Origin: Corylus avellana
Lineage: Eukaryota > Streptophyta > Magnoliopsida > Fagales > Betulaceae
NCBI RefSeq assembly: GCF_901000735.1
Contig: NC_081551.1
Coordinates: 18,132,545-18,196,544 of the forward strand
DNA: 64,000 nt
Direction of reading: 5' to 3'
The notes under the pieces were generated by a model. That model was not told the origin of the DNA, searched no databases, and saw nothing but the letters and a program-made list of their open reading frames with translations. Both the position numbers and the translations under genes were made by a program. Shown here in pieces: positions 49,228-59,674 of the stretch. Position 1 is the stretch's first letter. Each line of letters begins with the position of its first letter.

Positions 49228-50604
49228 CTATATATGAGACACAAAATACTCTGTAAACTTATCAGTAACGACCTCTGGTAGGCAAATGCACATCACCATT
49301 GTCCCATTAAGATCAGCATTTCCTTCTGGGAGGAACACACAAACTTGAGGTGTGGGAGTCAGATCTATAGGACCAGCATATATTGGCCTTGCCCACCCAA
49401 AATCTGAACCCTCGTATATGGAAAATCTAGTCCATTGAGTAATTGTCAATTTTCCTCCAAATTCAAGTTGTTTTGGCCTGTCCACCTCAATGAAATCCAC
49501 CGTAGACTTCAAATACTCCTCTGAAACATTAAGTCTTGCTTCGCGAACTAAACGGGTTGTGTCAGAAAGCCGTTCATTTACAAGCTTTGAGACGGTGCTT
49601 GTTGCGCATGCCACGCACAGCACGTTGCCGTAAAACCCGTCTTTTAATGGTGGGTTTTGCAGCTTCTGGCGAGCATTGACGGAAAATGTAAGCCGAAGCT
49701 CATAGTTTAGTGGTTTTACATCGAGTGCTCTCACCCATGACCTCCATATATGAGCAGCCATAGCATCAAAGGTAGTGCATGAAAAAGCATCATCATCCGG
49801 CTGAGCCAGATTTTTCAGATGAGATTGGAACTCCCGGCTAACCCGGTAACACTTCTGAACAGGCTTGGTTTGCCAAAGACTCATTGTTAGGCTCGACCCC
49901 TCTTCAATTCTCATAAACTCGACATGTCGGAATTTCGCCACCGGAGGGTTGCGAGGCAGAAAGAGTTCCCTCTCCCAACATGGCTGAGGGTTTGTTATCA
50001 AGGTCCCTGCCTTTGCTGTGGCAGCCCATGCCCCAACAAATTGCATGGCACCAATTCCATCACAAATACAATGGCAGAGCCTCAAGCCTAGGCTAAACCC
50101 ACCACATCTAAAAACAGTTACCTGAGCTATGACCAATGGCATGTCAAGAACTTTGTACGGCTCCTCATCAGGGAACTTGAAGATCAACGGTTCCCAACCA
50201 GGGTTCGGCACTGTGAGGTCTCCTAAATCTGCCAACGCCATTTCAGAGTGTGCCTCCACCATGAGCGCCCCTTGTTTAGGTCCAAAAAACACTTCGAGCT
50301 TACCATTTTCGGTCTCTCTAAGCCGGCCTGATAAAGGATAGTAAGGGACTAGGACTTGTGCAAGAGCATCACCTAGTATTTTCATGACAGGTTTTTGGCT
50401 GGAATTTATGTTACCTGACTGATAAAAATATATTGTAGGGGTGAAGACGCGTGCTCCGATCATGTCGTCGAGGTTAGAGAGGTAAAGGCTGTCGCCAGGG
50501 CTAGCAGGAATGGAGCTTGAGGGCATGACAGGAACAATGCCATCGATGGTCAGAGAGATTTTCAGGTGAGCGAAATGGAGCTCTTGAACCCACGGAAGAG
50601 CCAT
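49228..50604 (-). CDS. BAHD-family acyltransferase (HXXXD type)
   Basis: An intact intronless ORF of 458 aa, the usual BAHD length. These cytosolic enzymes move an acyl group from a CoA thioester to an alcohol or amine. The catalytic HXXXD motif is HCICDG (His178, Asp182). The structural DFGWG motif appears as DFGWA (401-405), with the final Gly replaced. The N-terminal LYLSNLDDMIGARVFTPTIY and PYYPLSGRL segments are typical, and YGNVL near 325-329 is also conserved. The ATG is followed by MALPWVQELHFAHL; a TATA-like run lies about 90 bases upstream. The substrate cannot be named. The N-terminal pattern recalls the group with coniferyl-alcohol acyltransferases and fatty-alcohol/hydroxyacid feruloyl transferases (inference). 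No neighbouring pathway gene helps. Confidence 0.93.
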   Translation of the reverse strand: MALPWVQELHFAHLKISLTIDGIVPVMPSSSIPASPGDSLYLSNLDDMIGARVFTPTIYFYQSGNINSSQKPVMKILGDALAQVLVPYYPLSGRLRETENGKLEVFFGPKQGALMVEAHSEMALADLGDLTVPNPGWEPLIFKFPDEEPYKVLDMPLVIAQVTVFRCGGFSLGLRLCHCICDGIGAMQFVGAWAATAKAGTLITNPQPCWERELFLPRNPPVAKFRHVEFMRIEEGSSLTMSLWQTKPVQKCYRVSREFQSHLKNLAQPDDDAFSCTTFDAMAAHIWRSWVRALDVKPLNYELRLTFSVNARQKLQNPPLKDGFYGNVLCVACATSTVSKLVNERLSDTTRLVREARLNVSEEYLKSTVDFIEVDRPKQLEFGGKLTITQWTRFSIYEGSDFGWARPIYAGPIDLTPTPQVCVFLPEGNADLNGTMVMCICLPEVVTDKFTEYFVSHI

Positions 50605-50693
50605 GAGAGAGAGCGCTGAGAGAAGTCATGCCAAGCGGTGACATTTGTAGAGGAAAGAGCTAGAAAACTTTGACATACAAAGATGCTTGGGCT

Positions 50694-50736
50694 AATATAT
50701 ATATATGTAGAGAGAGAGAGAGAGAGAGAGAGAGAT
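50694..50736 (-). promoter_or_regulatory. TATA-like run and (CT)n upstream of the BAHD gene
   Basis: On the minus strand, a (CT)n microsatellite (50709-50734) is followed by catatatatatatatt, about 90 bases before the ATG. The position fits a core promoter with a short leader. The lengths of both tracts are likely to vary. Confidence 0.5.
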
Positions 50737-51281
50737 TGGGATTATAAAGTTATATTGGTGTGAAACAGTTGGTGGTGATATCATTCATGATCTGAATTTT
50801 ATGTTATTTTTCGCTGTTAAACAAGTTCACCTACCAAAAGAAAAACACAACGAGTGCATGCAAGAGGGTTGCCGTATTTTTTTACTGGATAAATAAATGG
50901 ATAGAGAAAAACAGTTTAAAGCCCTAATCAACATCCTTTTTCATTCATTCAATGAACCATGGCAGAGAAGGCCAGTTCCAAACTTCAAATAATTAATATA
51001 AACGCGTATGTGATGAAGTTCATGAATAATGTAAACACTTAACTATAAAAATATGACAAATGATTATAAATTTAAAAGATATATCAAGTAAAACTAGAAG
51101 TTTCTTTATGAAACTCAACTTCACAAAACCAGTTCTTCGATCTGATGTATATTTTGCATTTTCACCAAATAGTCCAAATGAAAAATGGTACATATTCATA
51201 TATGAGAAAGAAGAAGAAATTACAAAAACCAAAGATCTCAGCCAGCTTACCGCACTGGCTGCTGATTGAAGTATAATTCTT
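50737..51281. other. Intergenic, nothing recognised
   Basis: AT-rich sequence between the BAHD promoter and the Lys/Ala-rich exon fragment. The open frames here have no recognisable similarity. Confidence 0.6.
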
Positions 51282-51641
51282 CTATTTTTTCTTTGCCGCA
51301 ACGAGCTTTGCACTTCTTGCAGCAGCCTCGCTAGCTGCGGCTCTAGCGGCAGCATCCATCTCTTTGCTTGATTTTTTCTTCTTCATAGATGTCACTTTCT
51401 TTAGCCGCTCTTTAACATCGATGGAAGATATATCTTCTGCCTTTTCATGACTCCCAGCAGCTTCTTCAGTTGCATCTCCAGTGTCAACGCCATCAGGCTG
51501 GTCCTGGGATTCTTTTGCCTCCTTTGAAAATTTATCCTTCTTTTTCTTCTTTCTCCCACTTTTGCTTTCCCCTACCTATGGTATTCTCCTTCTTTTCTAA
51601 CTCTCCATCTATACTCTCTGCTTTCTTCTCTTGTGCAACAC
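51282..51641 (-). pseudogene. Terminal exon fragment of a Lys/Ala-rich protein, frame broken
   Basis: The minus strand has an acceptor-like TTGCAG before 51641, then VAQEKKAESIDGELEKKEN in one frame. After a small indel near 51570 the frame reads GRKKKKDKFSKEAKESQDQ, then later SSIDVKERLKKVTSMKKKKS and AAARAAASEAAARSAKLVAA, ending KKK and stop at 51282. This charged, coiled-coil-like tail looks like the C-terminus of a real plant protein, but I cannot name it with confidence. No upstream exons are visible before the gap at 52252. Confidence 0.5.
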
Positions 51642-52251
51642 CTGCAACGAATTAGGACAAACAATATATCATTTGATTGAGCACATGTATGATATGAGCA
51701 TGTTTACATTTTTGTACAATTTGGTAATTGCCTTAATAATTGGTTGATACGATACATTGTATGACATGGTACACCGGTACGTGCGGTATAATGATAATTG
51801 ACTTACTATATAAACTTGATTCTATGATCAAATGTGTGTGTGTCATATGAGCCTTGGATCTAATGGTTATTTCATGACTGGCATGCACAGCCATGCCTAA
51901 TGGTTGACCACTACAGGACGTATATCACTAGTAGGGTAGGCCACCCGGGGTTGATCTGCTAGTGTTATGGACGGTAGCGTACAATGGTCGGTGCATTGGC
52001 ACTGTATTACAGGTCCCTCGTAACAGCGACAACCTTGCTGAGAATGGGTAATAACTCGAGTAGACCATAGTTACAACATATAAAACATTAGTTTTTTGCA
52101 TTAAAATATTTAGGGCCAGTTGATTTCAATAAGTGCGATTTTAAAAATTACATTTTTTAAAATAACATTTTTAAAATTGCTACTTTTTAAAAGGGAAAAA
52201 TTCACTTTACACCCCTGAAGTTTGAGGTGTTTTTCAATTTGAATCATAATG

Positions 52252-52351
52252 NNNNNNNNNNNNNNNNNNNNNNNNNNNNNNNNNNNNNNNNNNNNNNNNN
52301 NNNNNNNNNNNNNNNNNNNNNNNNNNNNNNNNNNNNNNNNNNNNNNNNNNN
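52252..52351. other. Assembly gap, 100 N, left of the inverted contig
   Basis: Fixed-length placeholder. The sequence to the right begins inside a terminal repeat of the GC-rich MITE, whose complete version is at 46886-47584. The sequence to the left (51650-52251) is AT-rich intergenic DNA ending in a fragment of the MITE family seen at the window start (gtgcgattttaaaa near 52132). Confidence 0.95.
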
Positions 52352-52524
52352 TATTTTTAAAAATAATAATATTTTATTATTTTATATTAGATGAGACACG
52401 TGATGAATTTATGGCTGTTGGATGAGAATGAATGGTCAGGATTTGAAAAAAAATTCTTGGGCAATTTTATCACTATTGCCGGGGATCCCAGTCCCACTCC
52501 CTTCAGCCACCCTCTTGGCCAAAA

Positions 52525-52929
52525 ATGAGGTGGCCGGCCACCCCATTTTTGGGTCATGGGAACGCCGCGTGGTTGCCGGAGGGGAGATGCGTCGGAGGGG
52601 TCGTGGGAACGCCGTATTATGTGGCGCCGGAGGTGCTGATGGGGAGGGAGTACAATGAGAAGGTGGATGTGTGGAGTGCCGGTGTGATTTTGTACATAAT
52701 GTTGGCCGGGGTTCCGCCGTTTTACGGCGAGTCTGCGGCGGAGATTTTCGAGGCGGTGTTGAGGGGGAACTTGAGGTTCCCGACGCGGATCTTCCGCACG
52801 GTTTCGCCGGCGGCCAAGGACTTGTTGAGGAAGATGATTTGCAGAGATGTTTCAAGAAGGTTTTCAGCGGACCAGGGCTCAAGTAAGTTTGCATATAAAT
52901 TATACTTTTGTTGTTTTTGGTTAATTTGA
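52525..52929 (+). pseudogene. PPCK-like kinase fragment (right, inverted copy)
   Basis: It reads [20 protein letters not shown], then [48 protein letters not shown] and RRFSADQ. It is closer to the family consensus than the left copy, with the APE triad and GTPYY intact. However, the DFG segment is missing: about 50 bases present in the left copy between two short repeats (ccgtggttgcc and ccgtgtggttgcc) are gone. The N-terminal half is absent too. It is non-functional as a kinase. Confidence 0.8.
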
Positions 52930-53845
52930 TTTGATTTCCTTTTCTTTTTGTTGTTGTAAAAATGGTAAATAAAATTTTGATCAGATTTTTTTTTTTTTAG
53001 TTTTAGTCTTTTAATATTTAATAAATTTTATATTATTTCTTTAAAAAATATATTTTTTTATTACTCCAAACGCGGTCGTTTTGAACTACAGCAAGAATGC
53101 AGTAGTGAAAACTACCGTATGCATGCCAGGTCCATAATCAAGGTATTTACCAGGTAAAACGGGAGAACTGCACGGCAAATAACACAAAAAACTTGTCCGA
53201 TGGAGTTGTGTTCTCATGTGGTTGTGCCCGTTTTGATCGCGCTGATCTCCTAAAGATGATCCAGTCGACAGTAACGTTTCAGATCTCCCATAACACCGAA
53301 CACATCCAATAAACTTATCGCACGTCATCCAAATAAATAACCCGCAGGTGACAATAGCGCCAACAGAAAAATGCTTTGACAGTATGGTACCTCACAGCGA
53401 AGCCCTCCTTTCCTCTCCTAGCTGTCGTCACCTCTCTCTCTCTGATTCTGCGCCAAACCTTCTACTCTGTTCAATTCCAAATTCGACTTGATCTCTCTCT
53501 ATCTCTCTCTCCAAAGCATTTTGTGAAGGTCCTCTCCTCACGCTTGGATCAATTCCTAACTCAAAGAAACTGTTTTCATTTCTTTCTTCAGATGAAGAAT
53601 TTAGGTCTAGTTAGGTTCTGACTCTGGGAATTCCAACTGGCAAAATCCGTAAATAACCGTCAGAGCTGGGGGCAAATCAGTCTGCGCGTCACCGAAGCCC
53701 GGCGGGGGCGGAATCCGGTGCGGGACTCTGGTTCTTTCTCCGCCCTCACAATGCGCCTCGTCACCACTCCCTTGCCTACCTCGACTCTGTGAACCGTATC
53801 GCACCCGATCGCTACCGCACAGTGCGCCCACCGCGACCGACCCCA

Positions 53846-55783
53846 ATGGATTCCTCTATTCACAGTTCCCAATCGACCCCTCCCCCTCTGGAAGAGCCCG
53901 AGTACTTGGCCCGCTACCTCGTCATCAAGCACTCCTGGCGCGGTCGATACAAGCGCATACTATGCGTCTCCAGCGTCTCTATAGTCACCCTCGACCCCTC
54001 CACGCTCGCCGTCACCAACTCCTACGATGTCGCCACCGATTTCGAGGGCGCCGTGCCGATAATCGGCCGCGACGACAATTCGAACGAGTTCAATCTCAGC
54101 GTGCGAACCGACGGGCGTGGCAAATTCAGGGCGATTAAGTTTTCGTCACGGTATAAGGCGAGTATACTGACGGAATTGCATAGGATTCGGTGGAATAGGC
54201 TCAACGCCGTGGCCGAGTTTCCGGTGTTACATCTGCGGCGGCGGACCACAGAGTGGGTTCCTTTTGTAAGTTACCGTTTTACTGTCTCCTTTAAACTTTT
54301 GTATGCATTGTTCAGTGTGATGATTCGCTCTTTTAAGTTGATTGTAAAGGATAGGTTTTGTTTTGTTTATCGAATTTTAGTGCGGGTTTAGGTGTGTATT
54401 TTGATTTACGATATCATTTATGAATGCTCTTAAGCTTGAATGTCCCCATTGTCGATTAGTTATGATGATTTCCTTGCTCGCTTTTCTTTTTCTAGTTAGG
54501 TGTTCCTTTTGTATATTCTCTGTGTACCTTGGGGCGCCTTACGCTTTTAAATTAGACTGGTTATTACTTATCAAAAAAATGCTTGGAAGTAAGTTAGGTC
54601 CTTAAGAATGTAGCTTCAGTGAATAAGAGGCGTGTTTGTGACTTTGCCAAGTAGTTTGATGCCAATGTCAATGTTAGAGTTGATGAGACCATATGTAAGG
54701 CAAAATTGTGGATTACTGGTTACTAGACATCAAGGTAGATATTGGCTTACTAGGAGTGGATAAAATTATGTAACAAATTCTTACTAGGACCTGTTTGTTT
54801 ATTTTGTATGATTAAGGACTGGAATGGGTGAAAAAAGAAAAGGGAAACTGAAGAGGTGGGAAGAATTCTCTACTTCAAAATCACCTTTTAGCTTGTTAGT
54901 TAGGATTGACACTTCAACGCTGATAGACATGGCTGTATCTTCATGAAGTATTTTTATACTAATTTTGTAAAGGGTGAGACTATATGAAGACTAAGATATT
55001 GTCAACCAGTAATTGCCAGGCATTGTGGAGAATATGTCCATTTGCATGGTTTTTGTCTTTTAAGTACTAACCTCCCTTAGGTTGTTGACTCAGGAACTTC
55101 GAACTTCAGGTCAACTGACGACTTCTCTTTATGATTCTCAACCAAACCAATCTTTTTTTCTCTTTTTTAAAAGCAAATGTTCACCATCAGACAAATGAGT
55201 TTTTGCTGGAAAACAATTTATAGCAAGCATATTGTTTGTTTGATAAGAACTTAATTATTTTCCTTCCCATTGCAACCTGATAAATGTGCTTTGCAAAATT
55301 CATGGTCAACAACCCATTGATTCAACTGCATTAAACTTGGCTGCCAATTTGATACATTTTTATGCTGTTGCTAAGTAAATGTTGTATCCACTGAGTTGGT
55401 TTACTACGTCTAGTTGTCTGAACATTTATGATGGTTGCTAAATCATAGTGTCACTGATTACAATAATGGAACCCATTACACTTGTTAAGGCTATATGTAC
55501 AATCTTCATTTCTGTCCATAAATTCATTTTTACTAGCCTTTATTTTGGACTAATATGATGAATTTACTCTTTCAAACTGCTCAACTGTTTTGCATTCATA
55601 ACTGGTGACTTGTACAGAAATTGAAAGTTACTCATGTTGGTGTCGAAATTATTGATTTAAAATCTGGAGACCTTCGCTGGTGCTTGGATTTTAGAGACAT
55701 GGATTCCCCTGCCATCATTCTTCTTTCTGATGCTTATGGGAAGAAAAGTGTTGAACATGGAGGTTTTGTTCTCTGCCCTTTAT
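53846..55783 (+). pseudogene. Inverted second copy of GRV2 exons 1-2 (truncated by gap)
   Basis: Exon 1 (53846-54265) encodes the same 140 residues as the main gene, including the MDSSIHSS start. Intron 1 is collinear, including its embedded LINE tail near 54420-54600. Exon 2 begins at 55618 after TTGTACAG and is cut at 55783 by 100 N. No further GRV2 exons follow on the other side of that gap; a CACTA transposon follows instead. The contig 52352-55783 is bounded by 100-N gaps on both sides. It is either an allelic contig misplaced in inverted orientation or a partial duplicate gene. Intron substitutions are scattered and the coding frame is intact. Confidence 0.85.
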
Positions 55784-55883
55784 NNNNNNNNNNNNNNNNN
55801 NNNNNNNNNNNNNNNNNNNNNNNNNNNNNNNNNNNNNNNNNNNNNNNNNNNNNNNNNNNNNNNNNNNNNNNNNNNNNNNNNNN
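55784..55883. other. Assembly gap, 100 N, right of the inverted contig
   Basis: Fixed-length placeholder that truncates the second copy of GRV2 exon 2. The next contig opens with a (TA)n run (55884-55911) and CACTA transposon sequence unrelated to GRV2. Confidence 0.95.
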
Positions 55884-55972
55884 TATATATATATATATAT
55901 ATATATATATAACCGTATGTTTATGTTTATTTATTTTTTGATGATTTATTTTTTTTAATTTTTTTTATGCAG

Positions 55973-56814
55973 ACCTTATCTTTGGGCACTACTCCGACTC
56001 GAGCACAAAATTACATCTCGACACACACGAAGAAGGATGATAGCTATCCAAATGAAGTGGTCAGGGAGAGATGTGTAAGTACTCACCAATATATATTTTG
56101 ATAAATTATTTAGGATTAACCTCTCTTATAGGAGATACTAACTTATTATTTAACGCACATGAGAGGATGAAGGAATTGATACCCACTGACCCGGCATTGA
56201 CGTCGAGCGTGACTGAAGGGACGCTACGGTAAACACCTAATGACGCGTATGCTCAGGTGTACGGAAATAAGCCTGAGTACGCTGGCAGAGTCTGATAGGT
56301 GGGTCCGAATGTTTTGCCGGTGCGGGGCAGCATACATTCGTATTATACACCGTCTCATGCACGATCTTAGAATCCTAGGAGCTCCTCGTTCTCACAGATG
56401 ACGGATAAGATTAGAGAACTTGAAGAGGAGCGGGCACAAAAAAGACGTGCAATGGATGAGATGACCAAGCAGATTGAAGAACGAAAGGCTCAGATAGCAG
56501 ATAAAGATGTCATCTTTGAGGCCCGTTTCCACCAGCTTGAGGCCATGTTCGCGTTGACCTCTGGATCTGCGCCCCACAGAGGTAATGATATATTTGTGTT
56601 GTTTTTCTTATCTTCGGTTAACATGACTATAGCCCGCATCGATCACTTTAACTGTTAGAAACCCCTAGTCTCCACAAAAGTCCCAATTAGCAATGCTTTG
56701 GTATCGTGGTTCATTTTAAAACTAACATATATTTGCATCACTGTATATATGTGCTTTGAATTATTTTATTGATTATCATTGGTTCACAACTCATTTGCAG
56801 GTAATGCAGATTAA
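55973..56814 (+). pseudogene. Decayed CACTA-element gene, Transposase_24-like C-terminal exons
   Basis: After an acceptor at 55969-55972, exon 1 reads THTKKDDSYPNEVVRERC and stops at a GTAAGT donor (56075). The next exon contains MKELIPTDPALTSSVTEGTL, then YAQVYGNKPEYAGRV and a charged coiled coil (MTDKIRELEEERAQKRRAMD, EMTKQIEERKAQ). A last small exon after the intron 56581-56800 ends GNAD-stop at 56812. This order is typical of the second gene of plant CACTA elements (Transposase_24 family). In-frame stops after EGTLR and GRV show that it is dead. The 5' part lies in or beyond the gap. Confidence 0.65.
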
Positions 56815-57114
56815 GCGTTGGGGGATGGCTATGTTGACTTGGGCTGAGCGCGTCGTTTCTCATCGCTGTTTCTTACGTTTTATATATATTTTGTTACTAT
56901 TTCTTGATATATATAGTTAGATTAAACTGTATGTTTGTTGAGATTAATTGAAACTTATTTGTAGCAGATAGAACACATATAGTTTGATTGTATATTTGTT
57001 TTGTGTTATATTGGAACATATTTTCGATGCATATATTTGCTTTGTTCTGTGTTGTGTTTGAACGTAGTATATGTGTTGGAATTTTGTTTAATTAATTTAT
57101 GTTGGAATTTCATA

Positions 57115-57392
57115 TGTATTGACTGTATTGGAAATTGGATATGTATTTATTGAATATGTGTTGGATATTGGATATATATTGGATATGTATTGGGTATTGT
57201 ATATTGTATATTGGATATGTATTGGATATTGGATATATATTGGATATTGTATGTTGGATATGTATGTATTGGATGTTGGAATGGATTTTCGATATTGGAA
57301 TGGATTTGTATTGGATATTGAAATGGATATATATCCAATATATTGGATATATTGGATATTGAATGTATATTGGATATTGGATATCAGGTTAA
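57115..57392. repeat. Minisatellite, ggatattggatatgtatt-type units
   Basis: Variants of a 9-18 base unit (ggatattggatat(a/g)tatt) are repeated over about 270 bases. Open frames across it on both strands (YWICIGYW-type peptides) follow from the repeat and are not genes. Confidence 0.85.
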
Positions 57393-57798
57393 TACGTACA
57401 GTATAAACCAGAATAATAAAGAAAATATTTAATTGAAAAAAAAAAAGATTTTTGATGTGTCAAACGGAGTAACACGTTAAAAAATCTCTCAGAAATTTTT
57501 GACGTGACATTTTCAGCACTTCAAAATTTGTTGACGTTCCAAAAGTAACGTCAAAAAGTTTTTTTGACGTTCCAGTTTGTAACACATCAAAAAATTTGGA
57601 CGTTCTAAAAATACCACGTCAAAAAATCCAATTTTTTGACACCCTCCTTTTAACGGTTGAGACACGTCAAAAAACACACGTCATAAGGAATTTCTGACGT
57701 GTCTATACCATTGACACGTTAGAAACTCCTAGTAAAAAAACTACTCAATTTTTGTAGTGAATTATTTCCTAGACATGGTTTGACTTCTCCATGCCATT

Positions 57799-58938
57799 CA
57801 GTGGCGGAGAGACAGGGGGCGACCCAGGGGCGGGCGCCCCCGGTAAAAAAAAATAATAATAATTAATTTTAAGTTAAAAGTTGGAGGGTGCCCCTGCTAA
57901 AAAATTTCAGCCCCTGTAAAATATTTTTACCACCAAAAAAAAAAAAAAAAACTAGTCTCAACGCTCCAGTGTCCACAGCAATACACTAAACAAAAGAAAA
58001 AAAAAATTAATCTTACCCTAAATCCCTAACCTCTCTTCCAGACTCTAAACTATCCTGCGGCTCAAGCGTGGACTGTGCAGGCTGTGCAGCACTCCGTCTC
58101 CCATCGCCATCGACCTTGAATTGCTTAGCTGCACCACCGGCATTTTCACACCACGGCCGCCCACGGTGATAGCCCATCTGACTAATTTTTCGTTTTTTGT
58201 TTTCTTTGATTGATTTTCATGAACTTTGTTTGGTTTTAGTTTATAGGTTTTGTTGGTTTAACTCATTTGTCTAACATGATGATTCAGTTTTTGATGGTTC
58301 ACTGGTTCAGAACTCAGAAGGGAAACAGAGAAAGAAAGTTTGATTGTGTGTATGACAGTGTGAGAATGGTGAGAAACAGAGGTATAAGGGATTGGTAGTA
58401 GTGCCGACTATGCCACAGTGCCGTAGTGGGGAGAGATATTTCTGAGATGCGAATTTGGGAAGGCTATTTGTGATCACACTCTTGAAGCCATCAAATACCC
58501 ATTAGAGACAAAACTTGAATTGGGCTCCACACTTCACTTTTACTGACTTTGTGAGTAATGAATATCTGAGATCTCCTTGGTTGCTTAACTTGCTTTATGT
58601 TTATAAATATATTTGGTTCCTAGTTCCTAGAGACACGAGATACATGAATAATTAAAGCATCAAATTTGTTTTTTTTTTTTTGTTTTTTGTTTTTTTTTTT
58701 TTTTTTTGTGCTACTCTCTTGTATTAGTGCTAGTGCTTACATGGTAACTGATATATCAATTTAGCATATATTTATGAAGTCAGATAAATATATTTTTTAT
58801 GATACATATATTGTGATATAATTTTTTTTTATTGTATTTATCATATTATAATAAAAATATAATATATAAAGAGAAAAAAAAAATTATCATTATATTTTAT
58901 TGACGCCCCGATAGAATGAATTCTTAAATCCGTCATTG
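57799..58938. mobile_element. Non-autonomous hAT element
   Basis: Ends CAGTGGCGGA and TCCGTCATTG are inverted repeats with one or two mismatches. The flanks atgccatt (57791-57798) and atcccatt (58939-58946) form an 8-base target duplication with one mismatch, the size produced by hAT transposases. The interior has a GC-rich patch (58060-58180) and poly-T tracts but no transposase frame. Confidence 0.7.
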
Positions 58939-58946
58939 ATCCCATT

Positions 58947-59241
58947 ACATCTGTTTTTTCCTTCTCATTTATTCCGAGCACCTGATCAGGCCATTACATC
59001 GACAGTTCAACTAGTCATTGACTAAACTTACGCGATCTGCTAAACTTGACTAACCTCTTTCATTTTGTTTACCGATAATTATTCACCTTGTCATCCATTG
59101 AAGCTTTTTTCCTTTTTTTTTTTTTTTTTTTTTCTTCAAATTAAACCCAAAAGGCTGAAAAGGTTAAAAAGAGGGGAATTATTTTGGAGGCAATGAGTAG
59201 TCGGCATCCTCGAATAAATGAGAGAAAGATGCTCGTGGATC
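58947..59241. other. Intergenic, nothing recognised
   Basis: AT-rich spacer with a poly-T tract near 59107-59134. No gene seen. Confidence 0.6.
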
Positions 59242-59667
59242 AGGATCCCCAGCAATAATTGGAGAATTGCTAATGGACTTTTTTGTTAATTTGGACCGTT
59301 GGATGAAATCCAACGGTCTAAATCTCGCCATGTGTCTCATTTAAAAAAATATAAAAAAATATAATATAAATTTTAAAAATAAATATAAAAAAATAATAAA
59401 ATAAAAAANNNNNNNNNNNNNNNNNNNNNNNNNNNNNNNNNNNNNNNNNNNNNNNNNNNNNNNNNNNNNNNNNNNNNNNNNNNNNNNNNNNNNNNNNNNN
59501 NNNNNNNNAAAATAATTAAAAAATAAAATTATAAAAAACTAAGGGGTGGTTGACCATCCATTGGGGGTGGTCAAACCACCCCAGTTGGGGCTGGGGGTGG
59601 CTTCGGCCACCCCATGGCCCAACGGGGTAGTCGGGTCATCCCCAAGGGCCAAACGAAATTTTCCTAT
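59242..59667. mobile_element. GC-rich MITE, second example (interrupted by gap)
   Basis: It starts ggatcccc and runs through ccgttggatg and catgtgtctcattt into an AT-rich arm, then the gap, an AT-rich arm again, and a core of ggggtggt/accacccc palindromes (59543-59665). The layout matches the element at 46886-47584. The right arm is not fully seen, so the boundaries are approximate. Confidence 0.5.
59409..59508. other. Assembly gap, 100 N, inside a GC-rich MITE
   Basis: Fixed-length placeholder inside the AT-rich arm of the MITE at 59242-59667. Confidence 0.95.
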
Positions 59668-59674
59668 TTATGTC

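Larger units (their letters stand above)
55884..57759 (+). mobile_element. CACTA (En/Spm) transposon, 3' part
   Basis: The right terminus is ...actcaatttttgtagtg at 57759, the inverted form of CACTACAAAAATTGAGT. The last 320 bases (57440-57740) carry many subterminal copies, in both orientations, of a tgacgtgtc/gacacgtca motif, where the CACTA transposase binds. The left terminus is lost at the gap. A minisatellite and the Transposase_24-like exons lie inside. Confidence 0.75.

Noticed and set aside
57119..57406. Open frames with IGYWICIGY-type repeats
   Set aside because: They arise on both strands from the minisatellite and have no start context or protein similarity.
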